Both the position numbers and the translations under genes were made by a program. DNA of 64,000 nt from Chthoniobacter sp. (GTDB lineage Bacteria; Verrucomicrobiota; Verrucomicrobiia; Chthoniobacterales; Chthoniobacteraceae). Every line of letters begins with the position of its first letter. The stretch's first letter is position 1. The stretch lies in NCBI GenBank assembly GCA_021414005.1, contig JAIOPH010000033.1, positions 40,245-104,244 of the forward strand, read 5' to 3'. The notes beneath the pieces were generated by a model that saw nothing but the letters and a program-made list of their open reading frames with translations, was not told where the DNA came from and made no database searches. This document shows positions 7,456 through 17,418 of the stretch, piece after piece.

Positions 7456-9368
7456 AAATCACCTGCTTCCTCCCGCTCTTTCTCGGCCTCGCCGCCGCGC
7501 ACGCGGCCACGCTCAATGTCACCACGACCGCTGATTCCGGTGCCGGCTCGCTCCGCGCGCAGATCGCGGCGGCGGCGGGCGGCGACACCGTCGCCATCAC
7601 TGCCACGGGCACGATCACCCTCACGACGGGTGAAATCGCCGTCACCGGCAAAAATCTGATCGTCGCCGGTCCTGGCGCCAACAGCCTCACGATCACCACC
7701 AACGCGACGACCCGCGCGTTCAAAATTGTGAACGCCCAATGCACGATCAGCGGTCTGACTTTCAACAACTGCCGAGGCCTGCCGGGCGACGTGGACACGG
7801 GCGGCGCGATCGCCGTGGACAACTTCACCTCCGGCGGTGGGACCAATGTCACGACGATCACCGACTGCACTTTCACCAACAACCAGTCCGGCTGGGGCGG
7901 AGCGGTGGACGTCTTCAATGGCGGCCTCGTGCTGGCCCGCAGCACCTTTGCGGGCAACTCCTGCAATGGGCTGGCCTTTGGCACGAATGGCGGCGGCGGC
8001 GCGCTCAGCCTCGGTCCCACCGTGGCGTCCACCATCACGAACTGCACCTTCTCCGGGAACAGTCAGAACGGGGCGGCCGTCGGCCAGCCCGGCGGCGGCG
8101 CGATCTACAATTACGGCGCGGGCTTCGCCAATCCGCCGGCCGTCACCACGGAGCACTGCACCTTTGTCGGCAACGTGGATGCCGCGGGCGCAGCGGGCGC
8201 GATTCGCGGGAACTACACCGCCAGCTACCACACCGCTGCGCGGCTGAAAAACTGCCTGTTCGTGAACAATCAGGCCCCCGTCAGTTTGCTGAAAAACTTC
8301 GCCGGCAATCCGACGGGAGCGCTCACGGCGTCGTATGCGTCGCTCGGCGGAAACGTCACGGATGAAGCGGCCACGAGCGCGACCTTCATGTCCACGAACG
8401 CCGACAAATTCAGCAACGCGGCGCTCGCGCCTTCCGTTTCGTCCACACTCGCGCTCAATGGCGGCGTCATCGCCACCCACGCCATCACGCGCGGTTCGCC
8501 CGCGCAGCGCACGGGTGTCTCCAACACGGTCGCGACCGATCAGCGCGGCGCGCCGCGGCACGCCACGCCCGATGCCGGAGCCTTCGAGTTGATCGAACCG
8601 GAAATCAGCGTTTCCGTCGCCGCGACTCCGCTCGCGGAAGGTGGCGCGCTGGCCTTTGGCTCCACGCCATTTTCCGCTCCGCTGGTGAAAACGATCACGA
8701 TCACCAATGCGCAGACGAGCGTCCTCACCACGGGCCCGCTCACGCTCGCGGGCGTTTCGGCCCCTGCCGGTTATGCGGTCAGCAGCTTTCCCGCCGGGCC
8801 ACTCGCGAACGGGCAGTCCGCCACTTTCACCATCACCCTCACCGCTGCCGCCACGGGCCTGTCCAACAGCGCGCTCACTTTCACCGGCAACGACAGCTTC
8901 AATCCCACTATTGCGTCCGCCGCCTCCGGTTCGCCCAATCAGCACACGCTCAATCTCACCGGCCTCGTCACCGACACCGCGGATCATTGGCGCACGCAAA
9001 ACTTTGGCCCCGGCGCGACGAACTCCGGCAACGCCGCCGATGACGCCAACCCGGCGGGCGACGGCCTTGTGAACCTGCTGAAATACTCGCTCGGCCTGAA
9101 CCCGCTGGTCGCCTACCCGCCCGGCACGGCAACCGCTTCTGGCTTTGATTCCGCCGGGCACCTCACCATGACCGTCGCGAAAAATCCCGCGGCGACCGAC
9201 GTGCATCTCGCCATCGAAGTCGCTGGCGATCTGGCTTCGCCAACCGCCTGGTCCTCGGCCAACACGACGATTGATCAGGACACGGCGACCTCGCTGAAAG
9301 CGCACGACAACACCCCGCTCTCCTCCGGCCAGAACCGCTTCATCCGCCTGAAAGTCACACGCCCGTAA
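7452..9368 (+). CDS. Secreted right-handed beta-helix protein
   Basis: A 638-residue extracellular or cell-surface protein of unknown function. The ATG at 7452 overlaps the previous stop (ATGA) and gives a signal peptide (MKITCFLPLFLGLAAAHAA). Mature sequence begins with TLNVTTTADSGAGSLRAQIA, the typical opening of bacterial secreted beta-helix proteins with a Pmp-like repeat region. Repeated motifs such as CTFTNNQSGWGGAV and CTFSGNSQNGAAVGQPGGGAIYN follow to about residue 370. An immunoglobulin-like/choice-of-anchor region follows (about 385-500). The tail has GDGLVNLLKYSLGLNP, common at the C-termini of verrucomicrobial secreted proteins. No catalytic motif was seen. The overlap with the cofactor gene is probably only operon packing. 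Confidence 0.75.
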   Translation: MKITCFLPLFLGLAAAHAATLNVTTTADSGAGSLRAQIAAAAGGDTVAITATGTITLTTGEIAVTGKNLIVAGPGANSLTITTNATTRAFKIVNAQCTISGLTFNNCRGLPGDVDTGGAIAVDNFTSGGGTNVTTITDCTFTNNQSGWGGAVDVFNGGLVLARSTFAGNSCNGLAFGTNGGGGALSLGPTVASTITNCTFSGNSQNGAAVGQPGGGAIYNYGAGFANPPAVTTEHCTFVGNVDAAGAAGAIRGNYTASYHTAARLKNCLFVNNQAPVSLLKNFAGNPTGALTASYASLGGNVTDEAATSATFMSTNADKFSNAALAPSVSSTLALNGGVIATHAITRGSPAQRTGVSNTVATDQRGAPRHATPDAGAFELIEPEISVSVAATPLAEGGALAFGSTPFSAPLVKTITITNAQTSVLTTGPLTLAGVSAPAGYAVSSFPAGPLANGQSATFTITLTAAATGLSNSALTFTGNDSFNPTIASAASGSPNQHTLNLTGLVTDTADHWRTQNFGPGATNSGNAADDANPAGDGLVNLLKYSLGLNPLVAYPPGTATASGFDSAGHLTMTVAKNPAATDVHLAIEVAGDLASPTAWSSANTTIDQDTATSLKAHDNTPLSSGQNRFIRLKVTRP

Positions 9369-9458
9369 GCGAACCGGCGCGCGGAGCGCCAGGCACGAGA
9401 CACGGATTGCGCGGACCTCTCCCGCCGACCATGATGCCGCCCGCAGTCCCCCACGCTC

Positions 9459-10133
9459 ATGCCAATTCTCGTTGTCGAAGATGAAAAGAAGCTCGCGAGT
9501 TTCATCGCGGGCGGTTTGCGCTCGGCGCTATTCGAGGTGGATGTCGTCCACGATGGCGACACGGCTCTGGGCAAACTGAAGAGCGCCACCTACGAGGCCG
9601 CCGTGCTCGACATCATGCTGCCAGGTCGCGACGGGTTGAGTATCCTGCGCCTCCTCCGCGAGGAGGGAAACAACGTGCCCGTCGTGCTCCTCACGGCCCG
9701 CGGTTCGGTCAATGAACGCATCGAGGGCCTGCGCCTCGGCGCGGATGACTATCTGCCGAAACCGTTCTCCATCGACGAACTCGTCCTCCGCCTGCAGGCC
9801 GTGCTCCGGCGCGCTTCCGGCGAACGTCTCACCGTGCTGCATTCTGCCGACGTTACGATGAACCTCGTCACCCGCGAAGTCCGCCGCGGCAAGCAGGCCA
9901 TCGACCTCTCGCCGCGCGAGTTTGAACTGCTGGAATTTTTTCTCCGCTCGGCGGAGCGGACGCTCACGCGCATGAGCATCATCGAGCACGTGTGGGGCTA
10001 TCATTTCGACCCCGGGACCAACCTCATCGAGGTCTATGTGAAACGTCTCCGCGGCAAGCTGGCGGAAGGCGGCGCAGCCAAGCTCATTCACACGATCCAC
10101 GGCACCGGCTACCGCTTCGGGCCTGCGGAATGA
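9459..10133 (+). CDS. OmpR-family response regulator
   Basis: A 224-residue two-component response regulator. The receiver domain has the acidic pair VVEDE near the N-terminus, phospho-acceptor D51 (AVLDIMLPGRDG), T79 and K101 (YLPKPF). A winged-helix DNA-binding domain (Trans_reg_C) fills residues 130-222, with LSPREFELLEFF and the terminal GTGYRFGP. The kinase gene starts in the stop codon of this gene (ATGA), so they form a cognate pair. The target genes cannot be predicted. The arrangement resembles metal- or envelope-stress systems such as CusRS and QseBC. Confidence 0.92.
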   Translation: MPILVVEDEKKLASFIAGGLRSALFEVDVVHDGDTALGKLKSATYEAAVLDIMLPGRDGLSILRLLREEGNNVPVVLLTARGSVNERIEGLRLGADDYLPKPFSIDELVLRLQAVLRRASGERLTVLHSADVTMNLVTREVRRGKQAIDLSPREFELLEFFLRSAERTLTRMSIIEHVWGYHFDPGTNLIEVYVKRLRGKLAEGGAAKLIHTIHGTGYRFGPAE

Positions 10134-11569
10134 AGCGGCTCTCGCTCCGGGTCCGGCTCGGCGTGTGGTCGGTGCTGATGCTGGCGATCCCGCTCGTCAT
10201 CTTTGGCTGCGTGGTCGCGGTGAGCGTTTACTACAGCGAGGTGGAATCCACCGAGCGAGAGCTGCGCGTCGAGTCCGCCGCCGTGCTCGGGCGCATGCTC
10301 GACGCCCGCCGCACCGGACGCGACCCGGAGGAAGTGCGGGCGCTCATCGAGCCCTTTCACCCGTATCTCGAAGTGCTCGATGAAAGCGGCAAAGCGATCT
10401 ACCGCTCGGTCGCATTGCAAGGCGTCCCTATCGTCACCGAACCGCGCGAGTCGGGAAATGTGCGCACGCTTTCCATCGGCGACACCCTCGTGCAGCAGGC
10501 CACGGCTTCGTCGGATGGGCTCACCGTCTCGCTCGGGGCCAGCCTCGCCCGGCCGCGCGCGAAGCTCCGCCAGCTCCTCCGCGGCTATGGCGTGGCCGCG
10601 CCCTTTCTCCTCACGGCCTTTGCCTTTGGCGCGGCGTGGGTTGCCCGCCACGCCCTGCAGCCGATCGAGGAAATCACCGCGCGCGCCGAGCAGATCTCGG
10701 CCGCGAGTCTGGATGCCCGGCTGCCCGTGCCTGCGGCCAAAGACGAATTGCGACGGCTGACCGAAGTGCTCAACGGCATGATGGCCCGCCTGGAGGGGAG
10801 TTTTCAGCAAGTCGCGCGCTTTACCTCCGACGCCTCGCACGAACTCCGCACCCCGCTCGCCATCCTCCGCGCCGAACTCGAAACCGCGCTCCAGACAGAC
10901 GCGCCGCCGGAAGCCCGCGCGAGCCGCGTTCACGGCATGCTCGACGAAGTGCATCGCCTTTCCTCCCTCGTGGACAGTCTGCTGCTCCTCTCCCGCTCCG
11001 ATGCCGGACGGCTCGAACTCGATCTCCAGCCCGTCGATCTCAGCCGCATGGTGGAGGCTGCCGCCGACGACGCCCGCCTGCTCGGCGATGCTCTCCACCT
11101 CACCGTCGAGAGTGCCCTTCCGAAGGATGTCACCGTCCGCGCCGACGCCGCGCGCCTGCGCCAGGTGCTGCTCAATCTCGTGGACAACGCCGTGAAGTTT
11201 AACCGGCGCGACGGCCGCCTGCGCATCGCGCTGGCCGTGGGTGAAACGGACGTGCGACTGACCGTCGGCAACACGGGGACGACGCTGGGGGCCGACCATC
11301 GCCGGCGGATTTTCGAGCGCTTTTTCCGCGGCGACTCGGCGCGGAGCCGCGAGATCAAAGGCTTCGGCCTCGGCCTCAGCATCAGCCGCGAGATCATGCT
11401 CGCCCATGGCGGGCGGCTCGAGCTTTCGCAGAGCGAGGAGGACTGGACGGAATTCTCCGCCATCCTCCCGCTCCCTCCCCAACGCGCCACACGCGAGTCT
11501 CCCCTGATCGCCGACTCAAAAAAATCGCCCCGGCTCCTGGCTCGCTTCGGCGATGCCGCACCCGACTAG
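10130..11569 (+). CDS. Membrane sensor histidine kinase, cognate to 9459-10133
   Basis: A 479-residue inner-membrane kinase. One membrane helix lies at about 12-35 and a second at about 155-175, bounding a periplasmic sensor of roughly 120 residues. HAMP follows (about 175-225). The dimerisation domain has H237 as the phospho-acceptor (DASHELRTPLAIL), and a HATPase domain has LLNLVDNAVKFN (N box) and GFGLGLSISREI (G2 box). The start at 10130 was chosen because it overlaps the regulator's stop and places the first membrane helix correctly. The C-terminal 25 residues after the HATPase domain are poorly conserved in type. Confidence 0.9.
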   Translation: MKRLSLRVRLGVWSVLMLAIPLVIFGCVVAVSVYYSEVESTERELRVESAAVLGRMLDARRTGRDPEEVRALIEPFHPYLEVLDESGKAIYRSVALQGVPIVTEPRESGNVRTLSIGDTLVQQATASSDGLTVSLGASLARPRAKLRQLLRGYGVAAPFLLTAFAFGAAWVARHALQPIEEITARAEQISAASLDARLPVPAAKDELRRLTEVLNGMMARLEGSFQQVARFTSDASHELRTPLAILRAELETALQTDAPPEARASRVHGMLDEVHRLSSLVDSLLLLSRSDAGRLELDLQPVDLSRMVEAAADDARLLGDALHLTVESALPKDVTVRADAARLRQVLLNLVDNAVKFNRRDGRLRIALAVGETDVRLTVGNTGTTLGADHRRRIFERFFRGDSARSREIKGFGLGLSISREIMLAHGGRLELSQSEEDWTEFSAILPLPPQRATRESPLIADSKKSPRLLARFGDAAPD

Positions 11570-11636
11570 CTGGCGCGCAAAGGCGTTGCTAAGGAAACGC
11601 GGTCCGGCAAATTGTCTTTCCGAGCTTTCCACGATC

Positions 11637-13067
11637 ATGAACCTGACGAATCATCTCCAGACCGCGCTGACGCGGCGCGCATTTTTGCAGAAGAGCAGCA
11701 CGGGAATCGGGGCGCTGGCGCTGGGATCGTTGCTGTCGCCGGGAGCGTTTGGCGCAGCGGCACCGGGGGCGATGAATGCGCTGCATTTTGCGCCCAAGGC
11801 GAAACGGATTATCTACCTGTTTATGTCGGGCGCGCCGTCGCATCTCGATCTTTTTGATCCGAAGCCGACGCTGACGGAGATGACTGGGAAGGATCTGCCA
11901 GAGAGCGTGCGCAAGGGGCAGCGGATCACGGGGATGACCAGCGGGCAGAAGAACCTTTTCTGCGTGGGGTCGCCGTTCAAGTTCGAGAAGTATGGGAGCG
12001 CGGGGATGGATTTGTCGGAGCTGCTGCCGAATCTTTCGCGTGTGGTGGACGACTGCACGTTTGTGCGCTCGGTGGTCACGGACCCGATCAATCACGATCC
12101 GGCGGTGACCTTTTTCGCCACGGGCAACCAGCAGCCGGGCCGCCCGACGATGGGCGCGTGGCTGGCTTACGGGCTGGGCAGCGACAATCGCGATTTGCCG
12201 TCCTTTGTGGTGCTGACGAGCGGCGGCGGCGGGCAAACGCTCCAGACGCGCTATTGGGGTAGTGGGTTTTTGCCGGCGCAATACGGCGGCGTGCAGTTTC
12301 GCAATGCGGGCGACCCGGTGCTTTTCGTCTCGAATCCGCCGGGCGTGAGTGGTGAGACGCGGCGGCAGCTCATTGATTCGACGAACGATCTGAACCGCAT
12401 GGCGCTCGGGACGCTCGGTGATCCGGCCATCACGGCGCAGATTGAAAACTATGAGCTGGCCTTCCGCATGCAGACGAGTGTGCCGGAGCTGACCGATCTT
12501 TCGACGGAGCCAAAGGCGGTGCTCGATCTCTACGGTGCGACGCCGGGGCGGCCCAGCTTTGCCAACAACTGCCTGCTCGCGCGCCGACTGGCGGAGCGCG
12601 ATGTGCGGTTCATCCAGCTCTGTCATCGCGACTGGGATCACCACGGTGGGCTGCCGAGTGGGCTGCGGACGAAATGCAAGGAGACCGACCAGGGGAGCGC
12701 GGCGCTGATCACGGATCTAAAACAGCGCGGGCTGCTCGACGAGACACTGGTCATTTGGGGCGGCGAATTCGGCCGCACGGCCTACTCGCAGGGCGCGATC
12801 AAAAAGGACGATTTCGGGCGCGATCATCATCCGCGCTGCTTCACGATCTGGATGGCCGGCGGCGGCATCAAGCCGGGGCAGGTCTATGGCGAGACCGATG
12901 AATTCGGCTACAACATCGTGCGCGACCCGGTGCATGTGCATGACCTGCACGCCACGCTGCTGCACCTGCTCGGCGTGGATCACAAAAAGCTGACCTATCG
13001 CCACGAGGGCCGCGACTACCGGCTGACGGATGTGTCTGGAAACATCGTGAAGGCTCTGCTCGCCTGA
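11637..13067 (+). CDS. DUF1501 protein, Tat-exported (copy 1)
   Basis: A 476-residue DUF1501 protein, a family with an alkaline-phosphatase/sulfatase-like fold, abundant in Planctomycetes and Verrucomicrobia, whose function is not established. A Tat signal is present (TRRAFLQKSSTGIGALALG). Conserved stretches include RIIYLFMSGAPSHLDLFDPKP, FIQLCHRDWDHHGGL and LVIWGGEFGRTAYSQG, whose His, Asp and Glu residues may bind metal. The next gene (9 bp downstream) encodes the DUF1549/DUF1553 cytochrome protein, the classical partner. The start at 11637 was preferred over one 28 codons upstream because the Tat motif then lies near the N-terminus. Confidence 0.88.
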   Translation: MNLTNHLQTALTRRAFLQKSSTGIGALALGSLLSPGAFGAAAPGAMNALHFAPKAKRIIYLFMSGAPSHLDLFDPKPTLTEMTGKDLPESVRKGQRITGMTSGQKNLFCVGSPFKFEKYGSAGMDLSELLPNLSRVVDDCTFVRSVVTDPINHDPAVTFFATGNQQPGRPTMGAWLAYGLGSDNRDLPSFVVLTSGGGGQTLQTRYWGSGFLPAQYGGVQFRNAGDPVLFVSNPPGVSGETRRQLIDSTNDLNRMALGTLGDPAITAQIENYELAFRMQTSVPELTDLSTEPKAVLDLYGATPGRPSFANNCLLARRLAERDVRFIQLCHRDWDHHGGLPSGLRTKCKETDQGSAALITDLKQRGLLDETLVIWGGEFGRTAYSQGAIKKDDFGRDHHPRCFTIWMAGGGIKPGQVYGETDEFGYNIVRDPVHVHDLHATLLHLLGVDHKKLTYRHEGRDYRLTDVSGNIVKALLA

Positions 13068-13076
13068 CCCCATTTT

Positions 13077-15737
13077 ATGATCCGACCGCCCGCGCTTTTC
13101 CACCTCCTACTCGCATCTGCTGCCGCGACCACTTTCGCCGCTGAGCCGCCGGTGCCGGCGAAGATCGAGTTCAACCGCGATGTGCGGCCGATTCTTTCGG
13201 ATACCTGTTTTCACTGCCACGGGCCGGATGCCAAGGCGCGCGAGGCGAAGATGCGGCTGGATATTCGTGAGGAGGCGCTGAAGCCTGCGGAGTCGGGGGA
13301 AACGCCGATCGTGCCGGGGCAGCCGGAGAAGAGTGAGGTCGTGCGGCGGTTGCTGACGAGCGACAAGGACGACCTGATGCCGCCGCTGAAGGCGCACAAG
13401 CCGCTGACGGCGCGGCAGAAGGAGATTCTCAAGCAATGGGTGGCGCAGGGCGCGGTTTACCAAAAGCACTGGGCCTACGAGGCACCGGTGAAGGCGGCGA
13501 TCCCGGCGGGGCAAAAGGGCGTGGATGTGCTGGTGCAGAAGCGGCTCGCGGAGCTGGGGCTGAAGCCCTCGCCCGAGGCGGACCGGCGCACGCTCATCCG
13601 GCGGCTGTCCTTTGATTTGCTCGGGCTGCCGCCCACGCCGCAGGAGGTCGCGGCGTTTGTCGCCGACACCTCGCCGGACGCCTACACGAAGCTGGTGGAC
13701 CGCATGCTCGCGAGTCCGCACTACGGCGAGCGCATGGCCATCGGCTGGCTGGATGTGGTGCGTTTCGCCGACACCATCGGCTACCACAGCGACAACCCGC
13801 ACAACGTCTGGCCGTATCGCGACTGGGTCATCCGGGCCTTTAACGAAAACAAGCGCTTCGACCGCTTCACAATCGAGCAAGTCGCCGGCGATTTGCTGCC
13901 GGATGCGAACCTGCAGACGCGAATCGGCTCGGCTTTCAACCGCCTGATCCTCTCGACCGAGGAAGGCGGGGCGCAGCCGAAGGACTACGAGGCCCGCGCG
14001 GTCACGGATCGCGTGCGCGCCATCGGCGCGGCGTGGATGGGCCAGACCACGGGCTGCGCGCAGTGTCACGATCACAAGTTCGATCCGTTCACGACGCGGG
14101 ACTTCTATTCGCTGGGCGCGTTTTTCGCGGACATTCAGGAGAACGCGATCGGTCGGCGCGACGGCGGGGTCGCCGCGCCGTCGCCCGAGCAGGAGAAGGA
14201 ACTTGCGAAGCTGGATGCGGAGATCGTGGAGGCGAAAAAGAAGCTGGCGGCTGTGGAAACGCAGTTCGATCCCGAGCAGAAAAAATGGGAGGCGGAACTC
14301 GCGGCCAAGCTCAAGGCGGACATCGCCAAGGCCGAAACCACGCCGCGGCTCGCCAAGGCGGTCGAGCCCACGAAGCCGGGTGAGACGACGGAGCCGGCGA
14401 AGGTGGAGGAACCGCCGAAGCCGCGCATCATGCTGCCGGAATTGGAGCCCGGCTCGAAGGCTTCCGCGCAGGACAAAAAGGCCGTGCAGCAGGTGGCCGA
14501 TATTTTGGCAAAAGATGCGAAGGACCGGACGGGCAATGAGCCGCAGGTGGTGCAGACGTATTTCCGCACGAAGGTCTCGAAGCTCGGCCAGGCCGAGAAG
14601 GCGGCGCTCGCGAACGCCGAGAATCAGCGCAAGAAATTCAACGACGCGCTGCCGAAGGTCATGGTCTCAACCAGTGGCGGCAAGCGCACCGTGAGGATTC
14701 TGGCGCGCGGCAATTTCATGGATGAAAGCGGCGAGGTCGTGAAGGCCGCGCTGCCGCACTATCTGCCGCAGCCGAAGATCGAGGGCCGCGAACCGACGCG
14801 GCTCGATCTCGCGCAGTGGCTCGTCTCGCGCGACAACCCGCTGACCGCGCGCACCGTGATGAACCGGCTGTGGAAGCAGTTTTTCGGGACCGGCCTGAGC
14901 AAGGTGCTCGACGATCTCGGTGCGCAGGGCGAGACGCCCGCGAATCCTGCGCTGCTCGACTGGCTGGCGTGCGAGTTCATGGACGGCGGCTGGGACATGA
15001 AGCGCATGGTCCGCGGCATCGTGACCAGCCACACCTACATGCAGGTCTCCACGGTGACGCCCGAACTGCTTGCAGCCGATCCCTACAACCGCGAATACGC
15101 GCGCCAGAGCCGCTTCCGCGTGGACGCCGAACTGGTGCGCGACAACGCGCTCGCCATCGCCGGCCTGCTCGTGCCGAAGATCGGCGGACCGAGCGTGAAG
15201 CCCTACCAGCCGGATCGCTACTGGGAGAATCTGAATTTTCCCACCCGCAACTACGACGCCGACAAGGGCGAGAGCCAGTATCGGCGCGGCCTCTACACCT
15301 GGTGGCAGCGCAGTTTCGTCCACCCGAGCATGCTGGCTTTCGACGCCCCGACCCGCGAGGAATGCGCCGCCGAGCGCAACCGCTCGAACATCCCCCAGCA
15401 GGCGCTCGTGCTGCTCAACGATCCGACTTACGTCGAGGCCGCGCGGAGTCTCGCCGCCCGCATCCTGACCGACTGCAAAGGCACGGATGACCAGCGCATC
15501 GTGTGGGCCTGGCAGCAGGCGCTCCAGCGTCCGCCCAGCTCGGACGAGATGAAAACCGCGAGCACGCTTCTCGCCGAGCGTCTCACCGCCTATCGCGCCG
15601 ACGCCCCGGCTGCGGATGCGCTGCTCAAGACCGGCTTCGCGCCCGCGCCCGCCGCCGTGGACAAAGCGGAACTCGCCGCCTGGACGCACGTCGCCCGCGT
15701 GCTCCTGAACCTCCACGAAACCATCACCCGCTCGTGA
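13077..15737 (+). CDS. Planctomycete-type cytochrome c, DUF1549 and DUF1553 protein
   Basis: An 886-residue exported protein (signal peptide about 1-21) of the PSD1 type. A cytochrome-c-like domain near the N-terminus carries the haem motif C44-F-H-C47-H48. DUF1549 follows (about 150-350) and includes a second CAQCHDHKFDPF motif near residue 325 that could bind another haem. A Lys/Glu/Pro-rich, probably coiled or unstructured insert spans about 365-500. DUF1553 (about 570-835) contains RLDLAQWLVSRDNPLTARTV, MNRLWKQFFG and NIPQQALVLLNDP. The family is thought to take part in extracellular polysaccharide or sulfated-glycan breakdown, but the reaction is unproven. It pairs with the DUF1501 gene 9 bp upstream. 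Confidence 0.88.
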   Translation: MIRPPALFHLLLASAAATTFAAEPPVPAKIEFNRDVRPILSDTCFHCHGPDAKAREAKMRLDIREEALKPAESGETPIVPGQPEKSEVVRRLLTSDKDDLMPPLKAHKPLTARQKEILKQWVAQGAVYQKHWAYEAPVKAAIPAGQKGVDVLVQKRLAELGLKPSPEADRRTLIRRLSFDLLGLPPTPQEVAAFVADTSPDAYTKLVDRMLASPHYGERMAIGWLDVVRFADTIGYHSDNPHNVWPYRDWVIRAFNENKRFDRFTIEQVAGDLLPDANLQTRIGSAFNRLILSTEEGGAQPKDYEARAVTDRVRAIGAAWMGQTTGCAQCHDHKFDPFTTRDFYSLGAFFADIQENAIGRRDGGVAAPSPEQEKELAKLDAEIVEAKKKLAAVETQFDPEQKKWEAELAAKLKADIAKAETTPRLAKAVEPTKPGETTEPAKVEEPPKPRIMLPELEPGSKASAQDKKAVQQVADILAKDAKDRTGNEPQVVQTYFRTKVSKLGQAEKAALANAENQRKKFNDALPKVMVSTSGGKRTVRILARGNFMDESGEVVKAALPHYLPQPKIEGREPTRLDLAQWLVSRDNPLTARTVMNRLWKQFFGTGLSKVLDDLGAQGETPANPALLDWLACEFMDGGWDMKRMVRGIVTSHTYMQVSTVTPELLAADPYNREYARQSRFRVDAELVRDNALAIAGLLVPKIGGPSVKPYQPDRYWENLNFPTRNYDADKGESQYRRGLYTWWQRSFVHPSMLAFDAPTREECAAERNRSNIPQQALVLLNDPTYVEAARSLAARILTDCKGTDDQRIVWAWQQALQRPPSSDEMKTASTLLAERLTAYRADAPAADALLKTGFAPAPAAVDKAELAAWTHVARVLLNLHETITRS

Positions 15738-15960
15738 CCATTGGACTTCAACACGGAGACGCCGGGGATCAGAGATTTCCGCCAGCCCCTGCCTCAGCTC
15801 ACTGCCAGCCCTTCGAGCGGCGCGAGCTTCTTCACCTTCGCATTAAAGCTCCAAAACGTGTCGCACCCCCGGACGGTGAAGGTGTCGCGCACGGGTGCCG
15901 GGCGGCGCTTGGCGGATTTTTTCGGAGCGGCACGCCGGCTTGCTTTTTACGCACGCAACC

Positions 15961-17418
15961 ATGACGCCCGCAGCGGAATTCCGGCAATTCCACGCCCAGC
16001 AACTCACCCGCCGCGCCTTCTTCAGTCGCGCGAGTCAGGGCGTCGGGGCGCTCGCGCTTTCCACGCTACTCCGCCCGTCCATACTGCAAGCCAGCGAGCC
16101 CATTTCCGGCATCCGCGGAGTGCTCGATCCGCCGCCGCTGCGCGCGAAAGCCAAGCGGGTCATCTGGCTCACCATGGCGGGTGGGCCGTCACAACTGGAA
16201 CTGTTCGACCACAAGCCGAAGCTCGCGGAGATGGACGGCCAGCCAATGCCCGAAAGCCTCACCAGAGGCCAGCAACTCGCGCAGCTTCAAGGCGTGAAAC
16301 TGATTTGTCAGGGACCGCAGTTCAAGTTTCGGAAGTTTGGCCGAAGCCAAACTGAAATTTCCGAATTGCTCCCGCACCTCGGCTCCATCGTCGATGACAT
16401 CTGCATTGTGAAGTCCATGACCACCGACGCGATCAACCATGATCCGGCGCACATGTTCATGAACACCGGCTCGCAGATCGCGGGCCGCCCGAGCATGGGC
16501 TCGTGGATCACCTACGGCCTCGGCAGCGAAGCGGAAGATTTGCCCGGCTTCGTCGTGCTGATGTCCACCGGAAAGGGCCGCGCCCCTCAGCCGGTTGCCG
16601 CGCGCCAGTGGAGCAGCGGTTTCCTGCCTTCCAAATATCAGGGCGTGCAGTTGCGGGCGCAGGGCGACCCGGTTCTTTACTTGAACAATCCTCCCGGAAT
16701 TTCGCGAGCCAGCCAGCGCGGCGACGTCGCCGCGATCAACGCCGTCAACCGGCAGCACGATGAACTTGTGCATGACCCCGAGATTTCCACCCGCATCGCG
16801 CAGTACGAGATGGCCTTCCAGATGCAGGCCAGCGTCCCGGATCTCGTGGATGTCAGTGGTGAAAGTGCGAAGACTCTGGAGATGTACGGCTGCCAGCCGG
16901 GCGACGGATCTTTTGCTTCGAATTGCCTGCTCGCCCGCCGCCTTGCCGAGCGCGGTACCCGGTTCATCCAACTCTACCACCGCGATTGGGACCACCACAG
17001 TCTCTTGCGCGAAGAGCTGCCGCTGCGCGCGAAAGAAGTGGATCGCGCGTGCATGGCGCTCATCACTGATCTCAAACAGCGCGGCATGTTCGACGACACG
17101 CTCATCGTTTGGAGCGGGGAGTTTGGGCGCACGCCGATGAAGCAGGCCAACAAAGGTCCGGCGGGGCGCGATCATCATAACAAGGCGATGTCCATGTGGC
17201 TCGCTGGCGCAGGAATTCAGCGCGGCCTCGTCTATGGGGCCACCGACGATCTCGGGTATGCCGCCGTGGAAAACGTTACCAACGTCCATGACCTGCACGC
17301 CACAATGCTGCACCAACTCGGCATCGCTCACGAGCGGTTTAGCTTCAAGTTTCAAGGGCTCGACATGCGCCTGTCCGGCGTGGAAGGAGCCAAAGTCATC
17401 AACAATATTCTTTTATGA
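15961..17418 (+). CDS. DUF1501 protein, Tat-exported (copy 2)
   Basis: This 485-residue paralogue begins with a Tat signal (TRRAFFSRASQGVGALALS). It carries the family blocks RVIWLTMAGGPSQLELFDHKP, FIQLYHRDWDHHSLL and LIVWSGEFGRTPMKQA. It overlaps the next DUF1501 gene by 4 bp. Long shared segments (for example NHDPAHMFMNTGSQIAGRP) show that copies 2 and 3 are much closer to each other than to copy 1, which means a recent tandem duplication. No cytochrome partner follows them. The ATG at 15961 was chosen over an upstream frame extension because it starts the Tat signal. Confidence 0.87.
   Translation: MTPAAEFRQFHAQQLTRRAFFSRASQGVGALALSTLLRPSILQASEPISGIRGVLDPPPLRAKAKRVIWLTMAGGPSQLELFDHKPKLAEMDGQPMPESLTRGQQLAQLQGVKLICQGPQFKFRKFGRSQTEISELLPHLGSIVDDICIVKSMTTDAINHDPAHMFMNTGSQIAGRPSMGSWITYGLGSEAEDLPGFVVLMSTGKGRAPQPVAARQWSSGFLPSKYQGVQLRAQGDPVLYLNNPPGISRASQRGDVAAINAVNRQHDELVHDPEISTRIAQYEMAFQMQASVPDLVDVSGESAKTLEMYGCQPGDGSFASNCLLARRLAERGTRFIQLYHRDWDHHSLLREELPLRAKEVDRACMALITDLKQRGMFDDTLIVWSGEFGRTPMKQANKGPAGRDHHNKAMSMWLAGAGIQRGLVYGATDDLGYAAVENVTNVHDLHATMLHQLGIAHERFSFKFQGLDMRLSGVEGAKVINNILL

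Noticed and set aside
7431..9305. A 624-codon minus-strand open frame opposite the beta-helix gene
   Set aside because: Low-complexity Arg/Gly/Val sequence with no start signal; the plus strand has a signal peptide and beta-helix repeats.
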